From: Lewinellaceae bacterium
Lineage (GTDB): Bacteria > Bacteroidota > Bacteroidia > Chitinophagales > Saprospiraceae
Assembly: GCA_016708875.1 (NCBI GenBank)
Contig: JADJFA010000028.1
Location: 24,470-88,469 of the forward strand
Reading direction: 5' to 3'
DNA length: 64,000 nt
How positions within the stretch are numbered: position 1 is the first letter of the stretch; the number at the start of each line of letters is the position of its first letter. Shown piece by piece: positions 57,786-64,000 of the stretch. The notes under the pieces were generated by a model. That model made no database searches and was not told where the DNA came from. It saw only the letters and a program-made list of their open reading frames with translations. The position numbers and the translations under genes were made by a program.

Positions 57786-57883
57786 GAGGGGAGGAACACG
57801 GATGCCGCAGATGAGACACGGATTTTTTGGATATTATTATCCTGATTATCCGTGTCTCATCCGTGCATCGTGGCCCTCCCCTC
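57785..57883. repeat. ACACGGAT-type inverted repeat, copy 3
   Basis: Arms 57785-57822 and 57848-57883 contain GAACACGGATG and GAGACACGGAT with several mismatches. It begins at the fucosidase stop codon and is the most diverged of the three copies. The rest of the spacer to 58029 shows nothing. Confidence 0.7.
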
Positions 57884-58029
57884 GCCTATCACCTATTCCA
57901 ATTTATTTTTACAACAACTCTCCAAAATCAAAATTTGGCACGATTCTTTCTATTAAAAGTTCATTCTTGCTCGGCTCACGCTGGCTTATAATCTCTTGAA
58001 CTTAATCTCTCTTAATCGGTAAGAAAAGA

Positions 58030-58060
58030 AGAGCCGTCTCGCTTTCCCGGGGACGGCTCT
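58030..58060. terminator. Hairpin AGAGCCGTC/GACGGCTCT
   Basis: Perfect 9-nt stem with a 13-nt loop, between the fucosidase and deacetylase genes. The T-tract is weak (CTTGCC), so termination is uncertain. Confidence 0.4.
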
Positions 58061-58073
58061 CTTGCCACATTGC

Positions 58074-58139
58074 TACTTTTGTGGTCATACCCGGAACGCT
58101 GTTCCGGGAAACATACTTCGGAACAGCGTTCCGGGGTAC
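58074..58139 (+). promoter_or_regulatory. -7 box and 5' leader hairpin of the deacetylase gene
   Basis: TACTTTTG (58074-58081) fits TAnnTTTG. It is followed by an inverted repeat (58088-58107 with 58119-58139, arms CGGAACGCTGTTCCG). The hairpin would occupy most of the leader up to 8 nt before the ATG at 58148 and could limit ribosome access. Confidence 0.4.
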
Positions 58140-58147
58140 CTGAATCC

Positions 58148-59048
58148 ATGTTAAAAATCGCTTTCTCGCCCATTTACAAATACGAGCTCCCGGACGGGCA
58201 TCGCTTTCCAATGGCCAAATACGAACTGCTTCCTGAGCAGTTGCTTTGGGAAGGAACCGTCAGCGAAGCCAATTTTTTTCACCCGGAATTACTTACTGAG
58301 GAAGTCGCCCTGCTCACGCACACCGCTGAATGGTGGGCGAAGATGAACGAAATCAGGCTTTCCGAAAAGGAAATACGCGCCATAGGTTTCCCCATCAATG
58401 AGCATTTTGTGCGCCGCGGACGACACATTTCCAATGGTACACTGCAATGCGCTCAGTGGGCGCTTCAATTCGGTTGTGCGATGAACATTGCAGGTGGAAC
58501 CCACCACGCTTTTGCCGATCGAGGAGAAGGTTTTTGTTGTTTCAATGACCAGGCCGTGGCAGCCAATTGGTTGCTAAAGAAGAAGTTAGCACAAAATTCT
58601 GATTGTGGATTTAGATGTTCACCAAGGAAATGGCACCGCTAAGATTTTTGAAAATGAGCCTCGTGTGTTCACTTTTTCGATGCATGGCGAACGAAATTAC
58701 CCCATCCGAAAAGAAAAATCTGACCTGGACATTGGCTTGCCAGATGGCACCGAAGATGCATTTTACCTAAAAACTTTGCGCGAAAACCTGCCAGGCATAG
58801 CCGATGCATTCCAACCCGACTTTGTGTTTTACCAGAGCGGGGTGGATATTTTGGAATCTGACAAACTAGGCCGTTTAAGTGTTAGCAGATCGGGCTGTCG
58901 CGAACGTGATGAAATAGTATTGTCCTTTTGCAAAGACAATCGTTTACCTGTAGTTGTCAGCATGGGCGGCGGCTATTCGCCCCGAATCGCCGACATAGTG
59001 GAGGCACATGCCAATACGTTCAGGGTAGCTCAGGAGGTGTTTTTTTAG
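58148..59048 (+). CDS. Histone deacetylase-superfamily hydrolase (frameshift)
   Basis: This zinc-dependent deacetylase-like protein of about 299 residues has the HDAC motifs NIAGGTHHAFADRGEGFC (tandem His) and VDLDVHQGNGTA (zinc ligands Asp, His), then FYQSGVDILESDKLGRL and SMGGGYS. The frame changes by one base near 58592-58596, between KKLA and KILIVDLDVHQG. Bacterial members act on acetylated polyamines, acetoin-type metabolites or proteins; the substrate here is unknown. Start at 58148 (MLKIAFSPIYKY) fits the family opening. Confidence 0.85.
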
Positions 59049-59049
59049 A

Positions 59050-59083
59050 AAGTGTGGCACACCTACTGAGGTGTGCCACACTT
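59050..59083. repeat. GTGTGGCACACC palindrome, copy 2
   Basis: Perfect 15-nt arms AAGTGTGGCACACCT around ACTG, 2 nt after the deacetylase stop and 6 nt before the glucosaminidase stop. The arm is identical to that at 50534-50568. Confidence 0.85.
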
Positions 59084-59088
59084 CTTTT

Positions 59089-59745
59089 TCACCTTAGCCG
59101 ATCCAACCCATACTTCTTAATCACCCTCCGCACTTTGTTTGCCCATTGAGGGTCAGCAGCATAGCCAGGTTCCTTTTTTACTGGGTCAGGGCTCATGGCT
59201 GTCAGGAAACATTCCAGATCAGAAGTACCACAAGCCAGCGCATCCCGGAACCATTTTCGACTGTTGAGAAATGCGGCGAAATCACGCACCGCTCCGCGAG
59301 CATCCTCGTACTTTCTAAAATGAGCATCCTCGCCTTCGTGCCACATCACAAAAGTTGGCCCCTTCCATATTTTGGTGGCCCGCATCCCAAAAGGGTTTTT
59401 GGCATTTTGGTAGAGATAACTGGTGAAGCCAGCGCTTTCCAAAATTGCGATTCCGATAAAAGCGGTGGCAGGCACCCCTTCGTCTCGCTCCAATTCTTTG
59501 GCTTCCCGGATGAATGCTTCCACCAAATCAACTGGTGCTCCAAAGGAGTCGGACACCATTTGTGCCACCCCTTTAATGATCTCCAAATCAAGTATTTGAG
59601 ACCTGTTGCCCATGCCGGGTTGTTCAAACCTTTTGGAAGAATCTGTTTGTCCAGAAATGTTGGAAGTAAAAAGCGTGATTGAAAGTGGAAGGAGTAAGAC
59701 TAAGGGGTTAAGTGTAATTGTAAAACGGTTTGAGATGGCGATCAT
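59089..59745 (-). CDS. Exported glucosaminidase (GH73-like)
   Basis: This 218-residue protein has an N-terminal hydrophobic export segment (LNPLVLLLPLSITLFTS) and a GH73 domain: VDLVEAFIREAKELERDEGV, AFIGIAILESAGFTS with catalytic Glu, NPFGMRA and RKYEDARGAVRDFAAFL. It cuts the glycan backbone of peptidoglycan between GlcNAc and MurNAc, in the envelope. Confidence 0.85.
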   Translation of the reverse strand: MIAISNRFTITLNPLVLLLPLSITLFTSNISGQTDSSKRFEQPGMGNRSQILDLEIIKGVAQMVSDSFGAPVDLVEAFIREAKELERDEGVPATAFIGIAILESAGFTSYLYQNAKNPFGMRATKIWKGPTFVMWHEGEDAHFRKYEDARGAVRDFAAFLNSRKWFRDALACGTSDLECFLTAMSPDPVKKEPGYAADPQWANKVRRVIKKYGLDRLR

Positions 59746-59796
59746 TATAAAATGAAGTGTTTGTGTATTTAAGTGCCCAAGCGCAAAGAAGTTATA

Positions 59797-59870
59797 TTAA
59801 ACACATAGGCACAATAGGACACATAGCCATGATTTTAAACACTATGTGCCCTATTGTGCCTATGTGTTAA
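59797..59870. repeat. Inverted repeat, about 30-nt arms
   Basis: Arms 59797-59826 and 59842-59870 pair with one bulge and one mismatch (ACACATAGGCACAATAGG). It lies between the two co-directional minus-strand genes for M1 aminopeptidase and glucosaminidase. Confidence 0.75.
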
Positions 59871-59898
59871 ATACTCTTTATGATCATTTGCTTAGGAT

Positions 59899-62320
59899 TT
59901 ACTGCTTGGTCACAGGGCAAATGGCCGTGCCTTTTTTGCCGCTCAACAAAAGCCAGTATTGGCCAGAAGGGAAGCTGTTCAAATCAAACTCAGCCTCTGT
60001 GGCAGGTGGCAAACTCCAGGATTTTTCGGATTGCCCGTCTGCGCTGATTAGGGTCGCATGATCGAAGGTTTCGTCTGCCTGGATTCTGATTTTACCCTTG
60101 GTTGGATTGGGCGAAACGCGAATATTGCCAATCGGGTTGGGCGTTTTGGTGCGAACCGTGGACACTCCTTTCCCAATGGTGTATTCCCCAGGAGTGAGTT
60201 GCGTGGGTCGAAGTTGACCAAATTTATCAGTAGTAGAACCAACTGGGAGTTTTGTATAACTGGGCCATTCCTGCCAGGGGTGACCAGCGCCAGGGCGATA
60301 AAGCAACAATACACTGTCCTCAGATGGACTGGTAGCTGTAAATAGTTCGGTATCAAGTTGGTCTACCTGGCCTTTCCCATCATAAATAAGAATGGCTTGG
60401 GCGTTAAAACCTGTCGGGAAGTTATTCCCTGAAGTCAATACCGACCAGTAGCGATTGGTAAGCACATATCCGTTTGGATTTGCACCAGCATTGTCGGGCG
60501 CCGCAAAGTGGTGTTCTACACGAAAAAAAACAGAGTCAGCGCCAAGACTATTGACGGTCAGGTTAAACTTTGCATCCGCAAAATTGCTGCCTCCAATGGT
60601 TTTGAGCATTTTTTCACCTTCAGACCGCGCTTGCAGGATTTTCAAATTGGTGTTGACAAATACGGAAACCGGAGCTGGAGCCCAGGATGGGAACACAAAC
60701 TCCAGCATCGAATTTTCCCCGGAAACGGTTGCTGTGTGATATTGTCGTTGGCCATCGCTCATCAAAAATGTCAATTCCAAGGGCACATTGTGATGAAAAT
60801 GAGGCGCTCCGCGCAATTTCTGCTTCACAAAAACCTGTGCAATGGTCGGAGCGTCCACTGGCGAAAAAATCAATTTCATGGAATCCACCGAATAGTCGGC
60901 ATAACCTCCTGAAAAAACCCAGTCCTCAAAAAAATCGTGCAGGTCTTTACCCGTGGCAGCCTCCAGTTTGTCTCTAAATTCCGCGCTGCTCCAGTCGGTA
61001 AAATGAGTGTTTCCCAATGCATCCCGGCAACCCAAGCGAAACAACGAATCGCCCAAATAGCCCCGCAGGTTGTGCGCCATGGAAGCGCCTTTGTTGTACA
61101 CATGCGCACCGTAGGTCAGACTGTGTGGCAATCCCGAAACCGCCCTGTAACCACCTTCATTCACGTGGGCATTTTGTAAAATATTCAGGTGATTGGTGCG
61201 CACGGCAGTACGATAAGCCGTTTGTCCGTACACTTTTTCCGTAAAAAGATGCTCGCAATAACTGGCCCAACCCTCGTTGAGCCACATATCCTCTGCTGTG
61301 GAGCAGGTTGCCAGATCGCCCCACCACATGTGAGCGAGTTCGTGTGCCCATAAGGTTTCATAGCTCAGGGAGCCGTCAACGTATGCCCTTCCAATCGCAA
61401 TGTTTGTTGCGTGTTCCATGGCTCCAGAGTTGAATGGCACCAGCGAATAGCCAATTTTGTTCCATTGATACGGGCCAAACCAGTCTTCAAAGACTTCAAT
61501 CGCTTTGGACAGGTTTTGGAAGGTGTTGCGAACTTTGATGGTGTCGGCAGGAGCGGCGGCAATTTCAACCGGAATTGGGCCTTCCACTCCGGGATAAGTT
61601 CGGGTGAATGAAGTGTAGGGGCCAGAGGCAAAACAAGCGAGGTAGGATGGAATGGGTTCCTCAAGTTCCCAATAATGAGCAACACCACCCGGAATGTTTT
61701 CTTCGAGTGTCAGTTTGCCATTGCTGTAACCTCTTCTGCCTGTGGGACTTAGAATGGTGACGTAAAAAGCACAACGTTCAACAAAGTTGTCGAAACAAGG
61801 AAACCAGGCCCGACCATAAGAATGCGGATCAGCGGCAAAACCAACCCCAAGGTTGAACGAATACCCGCTTGTGTTGTAATAACCGCCCCATCCACTGGCA
61901 TCTGTTGGGGGAATGCCGTGGTAATAGATATGAATGCTGTTTGGGTCGTTTACCAAAAGTTCCTGCTGGAACTCAATGTGCAATGCACTTCCCGAATGTG
62001 TAAATTGCAAATCTACGCCCGATGGAGTCTGCACCGAATCAACCGTAAGTCCTTGCAGGTCCAAACGGATTTCCTGTACGCCCTGCACTTTGGCAGTCAG
62101 GGTAATGTTGCATTGCGCCTTGACTTGCGGGGAGTCCCAGGAGGTTGATGGTAATGTCGGAGCGAAGTATGTCTATCGAATCACTGCGCCCGTCTTCGAG
62201 ATTGAAGATTGGTGGTGCTAAAGATGTGCTTTTGCTGCACCATTCATGCGATTCCAGCATTTTTTGGGAATAGGACAGAACTGGGGCAAGCAGGAAGGCA
62301 AAGTAGAGAATTGCGCGCAT
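59899..62320 (-). CDS. M1 family aminopeptidase with T9SS type A tail (frameshift)
   Basis: A signal peptide (MRAILYFAFLLAPVLSYS) opens at 62320. One extra base near 62134-62140 breaks the frame; removing it joins DITIN to SWDSPQVKAQCNITLTAKVQ and gives 806 residues. The exopeptidase motif GAMEHATN and zinc site HELAHMWWGD..LNEGWASYCEHLF (Glu 18 residues on) are complete. The last 80 residues, from GNIRVSPNPTKGKIRIQ, are a T9SS type A sorting domain, so the enzyme is exported to the cell surface or medium. It has the standard M1 domain order, unlike the barrel-tailed M1 at 1368-4529. Confidence 0.88.
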
Positions 62321-62336
62321 GGTTGGAAAGTTTGGG

Positions 62337-62344
62337 CAAAAATA
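62337..62344 (-). promoter_or_regulatory. -7 box of the second M1 aminopeptidase gene
   Basis: TATTTTTG on the minus strand fits TAnnTTTG, 17 nt before the start codon at 62320. The gene therefore seems to have its own promoter, separate from the cassette-like region upstream. Confidence 0.4.
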
Positions 62345-62383
62345 GGGATTGCGCGGGGGATTATGAAGGAGGGATTATTGGGA

Positions 62384-62459
62384 TGGCTTGCTTCCATACT
62401 GCCGAGCATTGGATTTGCAGGCAGGCTGTTCGGCGGCATAGACAGCAAGCCCTTGTTGG
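62384..62459 (-). repeat. attC-like hairpin repeat, copy 1
   Basis: A sequence of about 73 nt, roughly three-quarters identical to 63287-63359 and in the same orientation, with outer stem GGCTTGCT/AGCAAGCC and inner GCCG pairing. Read on the coding (minus) strand it contains GCCGAACAGCC, near the RYYYAAC core of integron recombination sites, but the matching 3' core is absent. It starts 8 nt after the stop of the gene at 62468. Confidence 0.6.
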
Positions 62460-62467
62460 TGGCATTT

Positions 62468-63259
62468 TTAATCTTCTCCTTTAACTTCATTCATCCATCC
62501 GACCATTTCATTGAAAACTACTTCTTCTGTTCTTGGGTCTTTCAAGATTGCATCATAGGTCATTCCTTTAATATCCATCAGATATTCAACCATGATTCTG
62601 CCCTTAAAATAGTAGGTTGGCATAAAATGACCTTCCACCGCTTCAAAGGTTTCAATCTTGATATCTTCATCAACCGAAACAAAGCGTTGTATTTCTTTTC
62701 GTAAGTCATAAGTTTCACTATTCAAGTAAGTACTCCGTGCTACATATTCAGGATACCCTTCCAATTTCCACATGGGAGGATGTTTTAACGGACTGAAATT
62801 CAGGAGACCGTATTTATCGGCTTGTAGAATATGTACCATTTCATGTGCCAGGAGAACAGTTAGGTCAACGGTACTTCTATCGGTGTACATTCGGTTATTT
62901 TTTAAATCAATATCTTTTTTGACAGCAATATTCCATGCTGTTGCCCTGGCAATCACGTCACAGCCTTGAAGCCCTTCAATTTTATTGAAAATGTTATTTT
63001 GTGCTAAAAAAACCTTGTACTTGAAATCAGGATTATGCAGTCCACTCTTTTCAACGATTTCGTACGCGTTGTCTAAAATGACTTGAAAGGCTTCCTTTTC
63101 GATTTTATAATCTTTGTTGTAATAGACCGTAAATTGGTTGTGTTCAAACTTGTTTGCAAACAAGGATTGAGGATAGAATATCAGGGTCACTAATCCTCCA
63201 ATTCCAACTACCGCAAAGAGTAGCGTACCTGCGATGGTTCTTTTGATAATTTTCTTCAT
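62468..63259 (-). CDS. Hypothetical membrane-anchored zincin-like protein
   Basis: This 263-residue protein starts at 63259 (MKKIIKRTIAGTLL); the longer frame to 63352 reads through a repeat. One N-terminal membrane anchor (LLFAVVGIGGLVTLIF) is followed by a soluble domain with LLAHEMVHILQADKYG and EGYPEYVARSTY, the HExxH plus downstream Glu pattern of gluzincin peptidases. The family is not recognised. Base composition is more AT-rich than the neighbours. It is flanked by two similar hairpin repeats in direct orientation, as in a gene cassette. Confidence 0.75.
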   Translation of the reverse strand: MKKIIKRTIAGTLLFAVVGIGGLVTLIFYPQSLFANKFEHNQFTVYYNKDYKIEKEAFQVILDNAYEIVEKSGLHNPDFKYKVFLAQNNIFNKIEGLQGCDVIARATAWNIAVKKDIDLKNNRMYTDRSTVDLTVLLAHEMVHILQADKYGLLNFSPLKHPPMWKLEGYPEYVARSTYLNSETYDLRKEIQRFVSVDEDIKIETFEAVEGHFMPTYYFKGRIMVEYLMDIKGMTYDAILKDPRTEEVVFNEMVGWMNEVKGED

Positions 63260-63286
63260 TTTCTTTATTATTTGTTGGACAACGGC

Positions 63287-63359
63287 TGGCTTGCTGCCGT
63301 GTCGCCGAGTGTTGGAGTTTGTGGGCTGGCTGTTAGGCGGCATGGACAGCAAGCCGTTG
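63287..63359 (-). repeat. attC-like hairpin repeat, copy 2
   Basis: On the coding (minus) strand it begins CAACGGCTTGCTG, contains GCCTAAC (a perfect RYYYAAC core) and ends CAGCAAGCCAGCCGTTG, so the outer arms pair with a 4-nt bulge as in folded attC sites. It begins 12 nt after the stop of the gene at 63371 and ends 27 nt before the start of the next gene. Confidence 0.6.
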
Positions 63360-63370
63360 ATGCAGGATTA

Positions 63371-64000
63371 TTATTTCCTAATAGGCTCCAATCGATTCGT
63401 TTCTTCCGTCAACAAATTGGTTAAATCACAATCTCCTTCAAAATCAATAAATCTAAATTTATCGTCAAACCGGAGTGAGTAATTGGAATATTCATTATCA
63501 ACAGGTTTTTTAACCCTAATATCATAATATTTTTTCCCCTGAATCTCTCACAATCCTTGCAACTCAATTGAATCTCTAGTAACAACATCTTTAAAAACAA
63601 GATTTTGTATTGTAAACATTGAAGGCGCGAATATTAACCTGTCATACACATAGCGATTGTTAATCAAACTATCCAAGTTTGTCGTTATTTCAGTTGTGCC
63701 TTTTTGAATTGTATATTTCTCGTTCTTGAACATATTTATAGAATCTTGCGAAAGGTTATCAAGAACTATTCTTTCAAAAAAAGACTATCGCCTTTAATCA
63801 CAAAATATTTTGTGGAAAGAAATGAAACTGAAATATTTCCTTGATAATTTACACCAGATATTACATATGTTGATTCTAATTTGTCTTTAATTCTTTCCCA
63901 TAACTTTGTACTTTTCAAAAGCATCAACGGAATAGTGCCGGTCGCCTTCTAACAGTCCAGTAACAAAATCCAATCCAGCAATTTGCTTTGCAACTATATT
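63371..64000 (-). pseudogene. Unrecognised AT-rich gene, 5' end outside window, disrupted
   Basis: A continuous coding signal runs from the window edge to a TAA at 63371-63373, but needs a one-base fix near 63904-63912, another in a run at 63776-63782, and read-through of a TGA at 63548-63550. The conceptual protein includes GVNYQGNISVSFLSTKYFVI, LDNLSQDSINMFKNEKYTIQ, IQGKKYYDIRVKKPVDNEYS and CDLTNLLTEETNRLEPIRK. No family is recognised. Three lesions in 630 nt suggest either decay or poor sequence near a contig end. It is followed by the attC-like site at 63287-63359. Confidence 0.55.

Noticed and set aside
63548..63550. In-frame TGA as a selenocysteine codon
   Set aside because: The same gene has at least two frame breaks, there is no redox motif or SECIS-like context I can recognise, and a lesion or error is simpler.
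1..64000. tRNA, rRNA or transposase genes
   Set aside because: None recognised by eye on either strand; a covariance or profile search would be needed to exclude small RNAs.

Overview
This window comes from a Bacteroidota chromosome, most like the Saprospiria. The evidence is type IX secretion (T9SS) sorting tails on several secreted enzymes, a giant SprB-repeat surface protein with a type B sorting tail, a TonB receptor paired with a DUF4249 lipoprotein, Bacteroidota-typical families (DUF4153, DUF4252, DUF3810, ARPP-1) and promoter boxes of the TAnnTTTG type. I see no rRNA, tRNA, CRISPR array, transposase or prophage.

Layout: 1-4.6 kb, DUF4153 membrane protein and an M1 peptidase with a barrel-like tail. 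4.6-10.2 kb, mevalonate-pathway decarboxylase, PASTA protein, di-haem peroxidase, RecF and ferredoxin. 10.5-14.7 kb, a broken secreted GH13 enzyme, a desaturase and a small basic protein. 14.7-18.8 kb, carB behind a hairpin leader, then an ankyrin protein. 18.9-26 kb, subtilase, glycosyltransferase, SRPBCC, CBS, isoaspartyl peptidase, lipoprotein and hutI. 26.3-31 kb, the SprB-repeat protein. 31-40.8 kb, a minus-strand block (acetyltransferase, ppa, GT2, TrmH, a PIN/UPF0175 toxin-antitoxin pair, a periplasmic binding lipoprotein, SUI1, diacylglycerol kinase-like protein, RluD-like, membrane protein, ARPP-1). 41-43.4 kb, an ECF sigma factor, a putative anti-sigma and two DUF4252 proteins. 43.7-47 kb, the DUF4249/TonB pair. 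47.6-59.7 kb, DUF4139, YiiX-like, DUF3810, an MFS transporter with a small partner, acetyl-CoA synthetase, fucosidase, deacetylase and glucosaminidase. 59.9-64 kb, a second M1 aminopeptidase with a T9SS tail, then an AT-richer end that looks like gene cassettes separated by about 73-nt repeated hairpin sites.

Two things dominate the window beyond ordinary genes. First, it is packed with palindromic and inverted-repeat elements of several dispersed families. Some are perfect palindromes of 62 and 82 bp that contain the stop codons of both convergent neighbours, and others sit in frame inside genes (DUF4153 protein, CarB interdomain linker, M1 peptidase). Second, at least fifteen genes carry net one-base frame changes, mostly in short homopolymers. 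This pattern points to sequencing or assembly indels rather than mass gene decay. I therefore annotate these as single genes with noted frameshifts, except a GH13 gene with a real-looking internal deletion and the fragmentary gene at the right edge.
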